Assembly: GCF_004341945.1 (NCBI RefSeq)
Contig: NZ_SMBP01000001.1
Location: forward strand, 210,001 to 274,000
Length of the DNA: 64,000 nt
DNA from: Longicatena caecimuris
GTDB lineage: Bacteria; Bacillota_I; Bacilli_A; Erysipelotrichales; Erysipelotrichaceae
Direction: 5' to 3'
The notes under the pieces were generated by a model, which saw only the letters and a list, made by a program, of their open reading frames with translations, did no database searches and was not told where the DNA came from. Shown piece after piece: positions 16,339 through 25,086 of this stretch. The first letter of the stretch is position 1. The number at the start of each line of letters is the position of its first letter. The translations under genes were made by a program, and so were the position numbers.

Positions 16339-17652
16339 TTACTGAAAACTTTTTACAATATTTTTTAATTTATAAATATCTTTACTGCTCATAAACAGAT
16401 ATACTGCAGGGCCGCGATCTGCTAAAAACTTAGCCGCTGTTTCATCTTCTTGAATCACTTGAGCATGCGCGCAACGATCTGCTAAATCTTGTATCGTAAT
16501 ATTGATTCCTGGCTCTTTTGCGGCATTTTCAGGAAAATGGCATAAATATGTCTCGTCAGCTTGATCTAATTCTTGGGCAAAACGATCCATAAAATAATAG
16601 ATACGAGAATAACGATCCGGTTTAAATATCGCAATGATTTTTTTATCAGGATACTTAATGCGAGCAGCCTCAATCATATACTTAACAGCAGTTGGATGAT
16701 GTGCATAATCATCAATATACACATTACCATTTTTTTCTTCTATCGTAAAACGGCGTTTTACTCCCGGAAAACTTGCCAATCCTTCCTGTAACACTGCCGG
16801 TTGTAATCCTTCCATGATTCCTAAAGCGATTACCCCTAGGCTGTTCCACAATAAAGGTTTCCCAACAAACGGTAATTTAAAACTGCCAAAGTACGCTTTT
16901 TTATATAAAACATCAAAAGACATACCTTCTTCATTTTGTATAACATGAACAGCTTGTACGTCATTGTCATCCTGTAAACCATAATACAAATGCTTCGTTT
17001 TGACGTGCAGGCGACGCACTTCTTCATCATCACCAAACAGTACAATACCTTTTTTTACTTGATTGGCAAAGGTTTCAAATGCATCGCGATAATCTTCCAT
17101 ATCTTTATAATAATCCACATGATCCAATTCAATATTCGTAATGATCGCGTATTGCGGTTTATAAGCCAAAAAGTGACGCTGATATTCACAGGATTCTAAG
17201 ACAAAATATTCACCATCATCCGGCATATCTCCTGTACCATCACCAATCAAAAAACCAGTTGGTGCTACTTCGGCCATCACATGAGAAATCATGCCTGTCG
17301 TTGTGGTCTTACCATGGGTACCGGCAACACTGATACTTGTATATTCTTCGACCAACTGCCCTAAAAAATCATGATACCAGTATACCTGCACTTTTCCTTG
17401 CTTGGCCAATTCCATGGCTTTTTTCACTTCCGGATTGCTTTCATTAAAAGCATTGCCAATGATGATTGTCATTCCTTCTTTAATGTTATTCTCATCAAAA
17501 TGGTAAATCGGAATATGTCGTTCCTCTAAAGGTTTTTGGGTAAAGATATATTTATCAATATCCGAACCGCTCACTTGTTCATGGCGGTCAAAGACGATCG
17601 TAGCTAAAGATGCCATACCGCTTCCCTTGATACCAATAAAATAATATTCCAT
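16339..17652 (-). CDS. murC: UDP-N-acetylmuramate--L-alanine ligase
   Basis: Adds L-alanine to UDP-MurNAc, the first amino-acid step of peptidoglycan precursor synthesis, using ATP. The 437 residues show the N-terminal UDP-binding GIKGSGMASLA (7-17), the P-loop GTHGKTTTT at 111-119 and the downstream YAHHPT motif. It starts 18 bases after the disordered-protein gene and leads into the ytxG-ytxH-ccpA genes, an order shared with Bacillus. Confidence 0.96.
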   Translation of the reverse strand: MEYYFIGIKGSGMASLATIVFDRHEQVSGSDIDKYIFTQKPLEERHIPIYHFDENNIKEGMTIIIGNAFNESNPEVKKAMELAKQGKVQVYWYHDFLGQLVEEYTSISVAGTHGKTTTTGMISHVMAEVAPTGFLIGDGTGDMPDDGEYFVLESCEYQRHFLAYKPQYAIITNIELDHVDYYKDMEDYRDAFETFANQVKKGIVLFGDDEEVRRLHVKTKHLYYGLQDDNDVQAVHVIQNEEGMSFDVLYKKAYFGSFKLPFVGKPLLWNSLGVIALGIMEGLQPAVLQEGLASFPGVKRRFTIEEKNGNVYIDDYAHHPTAVKYMIEAARIKYPDKKIIAIFKPDRYSRIYYFMDRFAQELDQADETYLCHFPENAAKEPGINITIQDLADRCAHAQVIQEDETAAKFLADRGPAVYLFMSSKDIYKLKNIVKSFQ

Positions 17653-17670
17653 ATTACGTTTACACTCCCT

Positions 17671-18426
17671 TTATTTTTCCGTTACATCTTTTATATTAGA
17701 TTCAGCCTCTTTGATTGGCGTAGAATCGCCAAACAGCGAAATTTGCAACAAATCTTCAGTATCCGTATCATCATCTGCTAAAATAGCTTCCAAGGGTAAC
17801 GTATGTTCTTCCTCTTCTTCTACCTTTTGTAATAAATCTGCCGGCATTTCTTGTGATGAAAGCTCATCCCTTGTTTCCGTCATGATGATTTCTTCCTGCT
17901 TACTTTTGGCTTTTTTTTCAATATCTTTTTTCGCTTCTTCTTCAAATTCTTCCAATTCATTCACACCATAATACGGTGATATAATTGTCCCTAACGGATT
18001 TTCCTTACGTTTGCGAGCGCGTGGCATATTGACATTAGGTGTCTTCGTTGAAGTCTTCGCTTTTGCGTTTTCTTCTTTCGCTCCAAAAATCGGCGAAATC
18101 ACCGGTGTAAACTCATATTCTTTCTTTTCTTCTTTTTTCATAACAGGTCGACTTTTTATTGTCTCTTTTGGTTGTTTTACTTCTTTTGCTGGTTCTTTTT
18201 TTGTCTCTAAATCAATACTGACAAACTTTCTCGTCTCCTGCTTGATTGGCGTCTGTTCCTTTTTAACACTTTCTAGATCCGCTTGTTTCGGCGTATTCTG
18301 CGGTTCTTTATCCACTGTTTTTGCTTCTTTCTCTTTTAAAGAAATTGCTTCCAAATCATCTTCTGCAATGATATCTGCCTCTGTTTCTTCAAACAGAAAG
18401 GAAGTAACTTTTTTCCATAACGACAT
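17671..18426 (-). CDS. Disordered charged protein with two SP(I/Y)(F/Y)G motifs
   Basis: A 251-residue, lysine/glutamate-rich, probably unstructured protein. A short amphipathic start (MSLWKKVTSFLFEE) could bind membrane. Two related islands stand out: VISPIFG at about residues 109-115 and IISPYYG at about 148-154. I do not recognise a domain. It lies directly before murC, the place that SftA, an FtsK-type translocase, holds in Bacillus; no ATPase domain is present here. ATG at 18426 was preferred to an upstream GTG because GTGAGG gives it a ribosome site. A scaffold role in cell division is a guess from context. Confidence 0.7.
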   Translation of the reverse strand: MSLWKKVTSFLFEETEADIIAEDDLEAISLKEKEAKTVDKEPQNTPKQADLESVKKEQTPIKQETRKFVSIDLETKKEPAKEVKQPKETIKSRPVMKKEEKKEYEFTPVISPIFGAKEENAKAKTSTKTPNVNMPRARKRKENPLGTIISPYYGVNELEEFEEEAKKDIEKKAKSKQEEIIMTETRDELSSQEMPADLLQKVEEEEEHTLPLEAILADDDTDTEDLLQISLFGDSTPIKEAESNIKDVTEK

Positions 18427-18445
18427 TTTCCTCACCCTTTCTGCG

Positions 18446-18784
18446 TCATTGATTTACTTGATTCAAGAATTGTTCTATTTCTTCTCTAGTCTTGCGCTGC
18501 TTCGATACAAACCGATTACTTTCTTTCCCATTTAGATAAATGACAAAGCTGGGTATGCCCATGATCATCAAGTCTACACATACATCCATGCATTGATCAC
18601 GGTCAACATAGTAAAAGGTAAAGCCTTTTGCCGTATATTCTTTTACGACGTCTTCAAAAAAGCCTTCTAAAAAACGACAGTCAGGACACCAATTCGCAGA
18701 AAAGACAAAGACATTTTTGCCTTCGCTGGCACATGCTTTATAAAACGCTTCTGCATTGTTAATTACATTCATATATTCTTTCAT
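18446..18784 (-). CDS. ytpP: Thioredoxin-family protein (YtpP-like)
   Basis: A 112-residue thioredoxin-fold protein for thiol-disulfide exchange. The active site is WCPDC (residues 32-36) in place of the usual WCGPC, a variant typical of YtpP proteins; the cis-proline is in GIPSFVIY. The start at 18784 has AGGAG eight bases upstream. It is the first gene after the promoter at 18822-18827, and the operon continues to murC and ccpA. In Bacillus ytpP also lies upstream of murC. Confidence 0.85.
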   Translation of the reverse strand: MKEYMNVINNAEAFYKACASEGKNVFVFSANWCPDCRFLEGFFEDVVKEYTAKGFTFYYVDRDQCMDVCVDLMIMGIPSFVIYLNGKESNRFVSKQRKTREEIEQFLNQVNQ

Positions 18785-18800
18785 GGTATGACTCCTTTTG

Positions 18801-18815
18801 TTGAACCGTTTACAT
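18801..18815 (-). promoter_or_regulatory. cre-like site at the promoter of the ytpP-murC-ccpA cluster
   Basis: The minus strand reads ATGTAAACGGTTCAA, matching the cre consensus WTGNAANCGNWNNCA with one mismatch (A in place of C at position 14). It begins at the predicted transcription start below the -10 box at 18827-18822. CcpA could therefore limit transcription of the cluster that includes its own gene. The mismatch keeps confidence moderate. Confidence 0.5.
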
Positions 18816-18821
18816 GTTCTT

Positions 18822-18830
18822 ATTATAGCA
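18822..18830 (-). promoter_or_regulatory. Extended -10 promoter before ytpP
   Basis: On the minus strand TGCTATAAT gives a perfect -10 box (18827-18822) with a TGn extension, 38 bases before the ytpP start codon. The -35 region is weak. Confidence 0.6.
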
Positions 18831-18865
18831 TCATTCGATGAAAATTTACTTTTTATTTTCATTAT

Positions 18866-19525
18866 TTATGCATTCTTTTCATTCATAGGATATTTCTTCC
18901 AAATGGCACGATAAATAGGCTGCCCTTTTTCCATGAAGCGATGCTCATATTCCGTAATTACATCTTCATCATGAGCAACACGGCGAAAATCCACACTGAA
19001 ATCATGAAGAAACCAACCTGCATTTTGGAATTCTATTATACTATATTCAAATAATGAGCTATTATCTGTTTTCATCTGAATTTCCCCATCATCTGCCAAG
19101 ATTTTCGCATATTGGGCAATAAATTTCTGATTTGACAATCGCTTTTTATGTGCTCGTTTTTTAGGCCAAGGATCACTGAAATTCAAATGGATGACTTGAA
19201 TTTCACCTTCTGCAAACCAAGAAGCAAGCTGCTCAGCATCATCGTTGATGAATCGCATATGTGCTTTTTCTTTTTCTTGTTTTGTATATTTACGTACCGC
19301 CAGAGCAGCTACATTGTTATTTTTCTCAACACCGATCCAACCGTATTCTGGATATTGCAAAGCCATCTTTGTCCAATAATCCCCTTTGCCACAGCCAATC
19401 TCTAAATGTAGCACATCACGTTTTAGCGTTTCTTTCCATTTGCCTTGCAAAGCAGCGGGTTCTTTAATAACGACATCCTGCTCCTTTAAAAAGTCTTCTG
19501 CCCATGGCAATTTTCGCATTCTCAT
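18866..19525 (-). CDS. trmB: tRNA (guanine-N7-)-methyltransferase
   Basis: Methylates G46 of tRNAs at N7 with S-adenosylmethionine. The 219-residue Rossmann protein has motif LEIGCGKGDYW with GCGKG at residues 44-48, then the tRNA-binding segment LNFSDPWPKKRAHKKR, a diagnostic TrmB block, and a C-terminal EYE motif. It starts eight bases after pepV and precedes ytpP. Bacillus has the same group of genes (ytmQ near ytpP and the dipeptidase). Confidence 0.95.
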   Translation of the reverse strand: MRMRKLPWAEDFLKEQDVVIKEPAALQGKWKETLKRDVLHLEIGCGKGDYWTKMALQYPEYGWIGVEKNNNVAALAVRKYTKQEKEKAHMRFINDDAEQLASWFAEGEIQVIHLNFSDPWPKKRAHKKRLSNQKFIAQYAKILADDGEIQMKTDNSSLFEYSIIEFQNAGWFLHDFSVDFRRVAHDEDVITEYEHRFMEKGQPIYRAIWKKYPMNEKNA

Positions 19526-19533
19526 AGATCGTC

Positions 19534-20925
19534 CTACTTCTTTCCCAGCTTTTCCACAGCTGCTGTATAAATAGCGATAGAAGTCATTAAATCTTCTAGT
19601 TTTACCCCTTCATCTTTTTGATGACATCCTCCGACATATAATCCTTCAGGAATCTCGGTTTTCGGAAACTCAGGTCCAAAGGCGACAAAGTTTTTAAATT
19701 TCTTCGCATAGGTACCTCCGCCAATTGTCTTATTTGGTGTAAAGGTGTCCTTGCTGTATTCTTGATATACTTCACTTAATGTACTTACCAAGGTAGATTG
19801 TGGATCAACAAACAAAGGTTTTGTATCGTGTTCTAATAGTACATCTAAAGCATATTGACGTTTTTCGGCACTTTTTTTCATATTATCTATGATCAGATTT
19901 GCATCCGCATCATTTGGATAACGGATATCAATGGTAATATCCGCCTTTCCATCAGCAATATGAATGATCCCGGTATTCATTGTCAAAAATCCCATATAAG
20001 CGCCCTCAATGGCAATATTCAATGGTTTTCCCTGCCAATCATGCAGCAGTGCATACGTATCATACGCAAATTTATCCTGCATAGCACTTCCTACAAAATT
20101 CAAGAGATGCAAACCAGCATTTACTCCATTGTATGGCATCGCTGCATGTGCGGATACCCCCTCCATGGTTAAAACAGCTTGTTTTCCATCATAGGCAACA
20201 CTGCCTTTTAACCCATTCGATTTTAGGTAAAAATCAAACATATCCATATAGGCATCGTTCCATTTATCCACGCATAAACTAGCTTTACCGATGACGATAT
20301 TTGGACGTTCACCGGCATGCATGCTGGTTATACACGTTTGCACATCGCCTTTTAACCTAACATGCAAGCCGCCTTTTTCACCATAAATCACAGGAAAATC
20401 AGCATCGGGTGTAAAGCCCATGGTAGGTATTTCTCCATGTTGTGTATAATACTTCATGCATTCCATTCCCGTTTCTTCATTGCACCCTAAGATCAACATG
20501 ATCTTGCGATCCAATTGGATACCTTTATCTTTTAACATCTTTAAGGCATAAAAACCCGCCATAGCAGGACCTTTATCATCCAAAGCCCCTCTGCCAAACA
20601 AATAGCCTTGTTCAATTTCTCCTCCATAAGGATCTTTGGTCCAGCCATCACCTAAAGGCACAATATCCAAATGTGCTAATACACCAACACTTTCCGTACC
20701 TTCACCATAGCTGATCACGCCAGCATAGCCATCATAATCCTTTACTTCAAAGCCTTCCTTACGTCCCAGCTCTAACATATAATCCAAAGCTTTGCGGCAC
20801 CCTTCGCCAAAAGGAGCACCTGCTCGAGCACTTGCTTTATCTTCTATTGAAGCAATGGCAATCAAGCCTCTTAAATCACGAATAAAATCTTCTTTATATG
20901 TTTCCAATTCCTGTAACCAGTTCAT
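19534..20925 (-). CDS. pepV: M20 dipeptidase, PepV family
   Basis: Zinc dipeptidase (463 residues) that releases amino acids from dipeptides in the cytoplasm. The metal-site motif AHLDIVPLGDGW gives H85 and D87; GRGALDDKGP gives the bridging Asp near 116-117; NEETGMEC supplies E150 and E151. The length and the inserted lid domain fit PepV. ATG at 20925 was chosen because GAGGTG lies at a good distance; the GTG three codons earlier lies too close to it. It is the first gene of a run ending at ccpA, although ytpP has an extra promoter. Confidence 0.93.
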   Translation of the reverse strand: MNWLQELETYKEDFIRDLRGLIAIASIEDKASARAGAPFGEGCRKALDYMLELGRKEGFEVKDYDGYAGVISYGEGTESVGVLAHLDIVPLGDGWTKDPYGGEIEQGYLFGRGALDDKGPAMAGFYALKMLKDKGIQLDRKIMLILGCNEETGMECMKYYTQHGEIPTMGFTPDADFPVIYGEKGGLHVRLKGDVQTCITSMHAGERPNIVIGKASLCVDKWNDAYMDMFDFYLKSNGLKGSVAYDGKQAVLTMEGVSAHAAMPYNGVNAGLHLLNFVGSAMQDKFAYDTYALLHDWQGKPLNIAIEGAYMGFLTMNTGIIHIADGKADITIDIRYPNDADANLIIDNMKKSAEKRQYALDVLLEHDTKPLFVDPQSTLVSTLSEVYQEYSKDTFTPNKTIGGGTYAKKFKNFVAFGPEFPKTEIPEGLYVGGCHQKDEGVKLEDLMTSIAIYTAAVEKLGKK

Positions 20926-21076
20926 GTTTTTCACCTCGCATATTATTTTATCATAAAGCGAATTGAATACCTACGCTTTTTTTCATAAATTTTCATTAAG
21001 ATGACAAATTGGTTGTAACCTTTGCAGCCCCTTTTTTTGCTGCTTTGTACCTATCGTGTAAGAAATATCCATCCAC

Positions 21077-21106
21077 AAAAAAAGGACAAGTGTATAACAC
21101 TGTCCT
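21077..21106 (-). terminator. Intrinsic terminator of pnp
   Basis: On the minus strand AGGAC...GTCCT enclose AGTGT-TAT-ACACT with one bulged base, followed by seven T. It lies 13 bases after the pnp stop codon. Confidence 0.8.
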
Positions 21107-21118
21107 CACGTATTCACC

Positions 21119-23326
21119 TTATGATTCTACAGCCGGTGTTTCTTCTTTTTTTGTTTCAACCGTTTCTTCTGCAGGTACTTCATCTTTTTTCACAAGCTGT
21201 TTTTCTTCTTTTTTAGGTCTTGGCAATAATGCTTTCGCACTGACATTGACACGTCCGCGATCATCGATTTCCATCACCTTAACTTTTATGGTATCACCAA
21301 TATTCAGCTTGTCTTCAACCTTTTCAACACGCTCATGACAAATCTTTGAGATATGCAATAAGCCATCTGTACCCGGGAACAGATTTACAAAGGCTCCGAA
21401 TTTTTCAATACGTACAACCTTACCTTCGTAAATATCACCGACTTTTGCAACACGTACAATGTCACGGATCATATTCGCAGCTTTGGTAATAGCCTCGCGG
21501 TTCATATGATAGATGACCACATGTCCATCGTCTTCAATATCAATTTTGACCTCATCGCAAGCTTCGATGATCTTATTAATCATCTTACCATTAGGTCCAA
21601 TGACTTCGCGAATCTTTTCTGGGTCAATATAGAATTGTTCGATCTTAGGTGCATATGTACCAACATCTTCACGTGGTTTATCAATAGCAGTCATCATATT
21701 TTCCAGAATCTGTGCACGCGCACCTTTGGCCTGTGACAAAGCTTCTCGGAAGACATCTTCTGTAATTCCAGCAACTTTGATATCCATCTGCAGTGCCGTA
21801 ATACCTTCACTTGTTCCCGCTACCTTAAAGTCCATATCGCCAAAATGATCTTCCATACCCTGAATATCGGTCAATACGGTATACTTCCCGCTATCCTCGT
21901 CCATGATCAAGCCCATTGCAATACCCGCAACAGGTGCCTTAATAGGAACTCCAGCAGCCATCAAAGACATTGTGCCGGCACAAATAGATGCCTGCGAACT
22001 AGAACCGTTTGATTCCAAAACTTCCGCTACTGTACGAATCGTATATGGGAATTCTTCTTCACTAGGCAATACCTGTGATAAAGCACGTTCTCCCAAAGCA
22101 CCATGACCGATTTCACGACGGCCTGGATTGCCCATTCTTCCTGTTTCACCAACAGAATATGGTGGGAAATTGTAATGATGCATAAAACGTTTATATTCTA
22201 CATCGGTAACATCATCAATGATCTGATTATCATTCATCGGACCTAACGTCGTTACCGATAATACCTGTGTTTCCCCACGTGTAAACAACGCACTGCCATG
22301 CACTCTTGGTAAAATATCAACCTGTGAATCCAATGGACGGATTTCATCAATCTTACGTCCATCTGGGCGTACTTTATCTTCAATGATCAAACGACGTACT
22401 TCATTTGCCTCAATGCCATGACAGATTTCTTTTACCTGCTTCAAAGCTTTGGCCTTAGCACTCTCTGATGCATATTCTTTTTCTTCAAAGCGAGCTAGCG
22501 CTGCTTCTGTTAATTCATCAATCTTACCATAGCGCTCCAATTTCTTTTCAATAGACACCGCTGCGCGAATATCGGCTTCAAAGTTTTCCCGTACTTCCTG
22601 ATCAATTGCTTCATCTACAGTATACAGTGTTACTTCCATTTTCTCTTTACCGATAGCTGCCGCAATTTCTTCTTGGAAAGCAACTAATTTTTTAATATGT
22701 TCATGACCGAACATGATAGCTCCTAGCATAGCGTCTTCATCGACTTCTTTTGCTCCAGCCTCTACCATGTTTACAGCATATTTTGTACCGGCAACAGTCA
22801 AGTGAATATCACTTTTTTCTAATTGTTCCGGTGTTGGATTAATGACATATTCGCCATCTACACGTCCAACGATTACTCCGGCAATCGGACCGTTGAAAGG
22901 AATATCCGATACACATAATGCCAAAGATGCGCCGAACATTGCAGTCATTTCCGGTGTGCATTCCTGATCAACAGAAAGCACCGTATTCACAACCTGTACC
23001 TCATTACGGAAACCTTCCGCAAATAATGGACGAATCGGACGATCGATCATACGAGCCGTCAATGTTGCATGTTCACTAGGTCTTCCTTCTCTTCTTAAAA
23101 AGCCTCCGGGAATCTTACCAACAGAATATAGTTTCTCTTCAAATGAAACAGTCAATGGAAAGAAATCGATCCCTTCTTTTGCCTGTTTGCTGGCAGTAGC
23201 TGTTGATAAAACAACGGTGTCATTATATCTTACCAGAGCACTTCCTCCGGCCTGTTTTGCTACTTCTCCAGTTTCTACTGTGAGCACCCGCCCACAGAAC
23301 TCTAAACGAAATGTTTGTTTAGCCAC
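21119..23326 (-). CDS. pnp: Polynucleotide phosphorylase
   Basis: Phosphorolytic 3'-5' exoribonuclease of mRNA turnover. Two RNase PH domains are joined by a helical domain and followed by KH (VIGPNGKMI) and S1 ([20 protein letters not shown]) RNA-binding domains. The C-terminal tail is rich in Lys and Glu. The 735-residue length is normal. GTG at 23326 was chosen because AGAGGTG lies six bases upstream, giving the start [10 protein letters not shown]. The rpsO-pnp order is shared with most bacteria; a terminator lies between them. Confidence 0.96.
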   Translation of the reverse strand: MAKQTFRLEFCGRVLTVETGEVAKQAGGSALVRYNDTVVLSTATASKQAKEGIDFFPLTVSFEEKLYSVGKIPGGFLRREGRPSEHATLTARMIDRPIRPLFAEGFRNEVQVVNTVLSVDQECTPEMTAMFGASLALCVSDIPFNGPIAGVIVGRVDGEYVINPTPEQLEKSDIHLTVAGTKYAVNMVEAGAKEVDEDAMLGAIMFGHEHIKKLVAFQEEIAAAIGKEKMEVTLYTVDEAIDQEVRENFEADIRAAVSIEKKLERYGKIDELTEAALARFEEKEYASESAKAKALKQVKEICHGIEANEVRRLIIEDKVRPDGRKIDEIRPLDSQVDILPRVHGSALFTRGETQVLSVTTLGPMNDNQIIDDVTDVEYKRFMHHYNFPPYSVGETGRMGNPGRREIGHGALGERALSQVLPSEEEFPYTIRTVAEVLESNGSSSQASICAGTMSLMAAGVPIKAPVAGIAMGLIMDEDSGKYTVLTDIQGMEDHFGDMDFKVAGTSEGITALQMDIKVAGITEDVFREALSQAKGARAQILENMMTAIDKPREDVGTYAPKIEQFYIDPEKIREVIGPNGKMINKIIEACDEVKIDIEDDGHVVIYHMNREAITKAANMIRDIVRVAKVGDIYEGKVVRIEKFGAFVNLFPGTDGLLHISKICHERVEKVEDKLNIGDTIKVKVMEIDDRGRVNVSAKALLPRPKKEEKQLVKKDEVPAEETVETKKEETPAVES

Positions 23327-23385
23327 GTTTTTCACCTCTTAATTTTTCTATCTTTTAAATGATATCATAAATTAAACACTTAGGA

Positions 23386-23416
23386 AAGAAAAAAAGCCGC
23401 AAATTCATGCGACTTT
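23386..23416 (-). terminator. Intrinsic terminator after rpsO
   Basis: The minus-strand RNA can form a 9-base stem, AAAGUCGCA with UGCGGCUUU including one G-U pair, around a 6-base loop, followed by T residues. It separates rpsO from pnp, so pnp depends on readthrough or an unseen promoter. Confidence 0.8.
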
Positions 23417-23436
23417 CTGTTTCCTTTACTAATAAA

Positions 23437-23703
23437 TTACTTACGCAGTCCTAAGCGAGCGATCAGTTCTTTGTAACGGTTCAGGTCTTTGTTCTTTAAG
23501 TATGTTAATAAGTTTCTACGACGACCTACCATTTTCATCAAACCTCTTTGAGAATGGTAATCGTGCTTATGTTCTTTGAAGTGTTCTGTCAGCTGATTGA
23601 TTCTAGCTGTTAATACAGCGATCTGAACTTCTGGAGAACCTGTATCCCCTTCAAATCTTGCATACTCTTTCATGATTGCCTGTTTTTCGCTTTTTAATAA
23701 CAT
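23437..23703 (-). CDS. rpsO: 30S ribosomal protein S15
   Basis: Binds the 16S rRNA three-way junction early in small-subunit assembly. The 88-residue protein matches the family throughout ([39 protein letters not shown]). ATG at 23703 is preceded by CAGGAGG. A promoter and a leader with a 10-base stem lie upstream, compatible with S15 autoregulation. It is followed by a terminator and pnp. Confidence 0.98.
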   Translation of the reverse strand: MLLKSEKQAIMKEYARFEGDTGSPEVQIAVLTARINQLTEHFKEHKHDYHSQRGLMKMVGRRRNLLTYLKNKDLNRYKELIARLGLRK

Positions 23704-23729
23704 GTTATTTCCTCCTGTATTTTCATAAT

Positions 23730-23782
23730 GTTTCATACTGAGTGAGCCGTCGAGGAATACACGTGCAGACCAAGTATAAAAC
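23730..23782 (-). ncRNA. Structured leader of rpsO, candidate S15 autoregulatory element
   Basis: The rpsO leader RNA can form a 10-base stem in which GUUUUAUACU (23782-23773) pairs with AGUAUGAAAC (23739-23730), including one G-U pair. The stem encloses about 33 bases and ends some 14 bases before the ribosome site. S15 represses its own mRNA in several bacteria through leader structures of this kind. The assignment is an inference from position and pairing. Confidence 0.5.
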
Positions 23783-23789
23783 CTTGTTA

Positions 23790-23818
23790 ATAATAGCATA
23801 CTCCCTACCGTATCGCAA
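23790..23818 (-). promoter_or_regulatory. Sigma-A promoter of rpsO
   Basis: TTGCGA (23818-23813), a 17-base spacer and TATTAT (23795-23790) on the minus strand, giving a leader of about 80 bases. Confidence 0.7.
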
Positions 23819-23954
23819 GTGTTTTTCAATATTTTTACACTTCATCTTATACGTCATTGCATTATTTCTTTGCTCTTTGCAAGTATTTTAATACCCTTTT
23901 CTGTATTATCTCTTACCTAAAGTAAAAAACGCTTGATTTTCATGCATATCTTAT

Positions 23955-25064
23955 TTATCCATGTGCTTCATCATCACCTAAAAACTCTACCAACACATCA
24001 TTTAATAGATGAAAGCCTCTTTCACTTGCCCAAATTTTCTCTTCATCTACTAAAAGCAAGCCTTTCTCTTTTTGTTTTTCGATTATTGACCCATATACTT
24101 CGCTGATATCCTTTCCAAAACGCTCAAAAAAAGCTTGTCGGGAAATACCCTGTTTCATTCGTAACGACATCATGATCATCTCAAACATCTGAGCCTTCGT
24201 ATCTAGCTTTTCATATACTGAAGATGCCCCTTGTTGCAGATAGGTTTCTAAATTGCGTGTGTTTTCATAGCGACCTCGCTTGTCTTTTCCACTTGCTCCA
24301 CAGCCAATGCCATAAAAATCTTCATATCGCCAGTAAACTTGGTTATGTAAAGAGGCATACTTGGGCTTTGCAAAATTGCTGATTTCATATTGTTGAAAAC
24401 CATATTGTTGTAACAAGGTTATCGCAAGATCATACATATCCGCTTCTATATCCTCATCAATATTCTGTATACCTTGACGACCAAATTCCGAATGAGGTTC
24501 TATTGTCAGTCCATACAAAGAAATATGCTGAATGGGAAAGGATGATACGATGGTATGTAAATCTTCCTCCCACATAGCCAAGCTTTGCTTAGGTAAACCA
24601 TAGATCATGTCAATAGAAATATTATGAATACCATGTGCATGAATACGTTTTATACAAGCAAGGACATCTTCGCTCGTATGATGACGATGCATCTGATTCA
24701 GCAAAGATGGTTGCAAGCTTTGCACTCCCAGAGAAATACGATTCACGCCATAACGCTGACATATATCTAACTTTTCATCCGTTAAGGATTCAACATTGGC
24801 CTCGATCGTATATTCGTTTACTTCTTTTGTATAAGGAACTAGTAAGGATAATAGTGTTTCCAGTTGATGCGGCTGTAATGCACTCGGCGTCCCACCACCA
24901 ATATACATCGTCGTTAGCGGTGATAACTTTTTTATCGTCAATTCCTTTGCCATCGCCGCCAACCATTTTTCGGCAAGCCCAACATGATAACGGCATCGAA
25001 AAAAATCACAATAGGCGCAGATATCCTGACAAAATGGCACATGTAAATAAGCAGCTTTGCACAT
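23955..25064 (-). CDS. hemW: Radical SAM heme chaperone HemW
   Basis: A 369-residue member of the HemW/HemN-like radical SAM group, formerly annotated as anaerobic coproporphyrinogen oxidase but thought to insert heme into target proteins. The 4Fe-4S motif is C12-x3-C16-x2-C19 within HVPFCQDICAYCDF, followed by MYIGGGTPSAL and IDMIYGLPKQ. It starts 22 bases after the Spo0A-like gene. In many Firmicutes hemW is followed by hrcA-grpE-dnaK; here it ends the run. lepA, its usual neighbour, is nearby but separated by two genes. Confidence 0.92.
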   Translation of the reverse strand: MCKAAYLHVPFCQDICAYCDFFRCRYHVGLAEKWLAAMAKELTIKKLSPLTTMYIGGGTPSALQPHQLETLLSLLVPYTKEVNEYTIEANVESLTDEKLDICQRYGVNRISLGVQSLQPSLLNQMHRHHTSEDVLACIKRIHAHGIHNISIDMIYGLPKQSLAMWEEDLHTIVSSFPIQHISLYGLTIEPHSEFGRQGIQNIDEDIEADMYDLAITLLQQYGFQQYEISNFAKPKYASLHNQVYWRYEDFYGIGCGASGKDKRGRYENTRNLETYLQQGASSVYEKLDTKAQMFEMIMMSLRMKQGISRQAFFERFGKDISEVYGSIIEKQKEKGLLLVDEEKIWASERGFHLLNDVLVEFLGDDEAHG

Positions 25065-25086
25065 AAGGTTCCTCCTTAAAAAGCAA

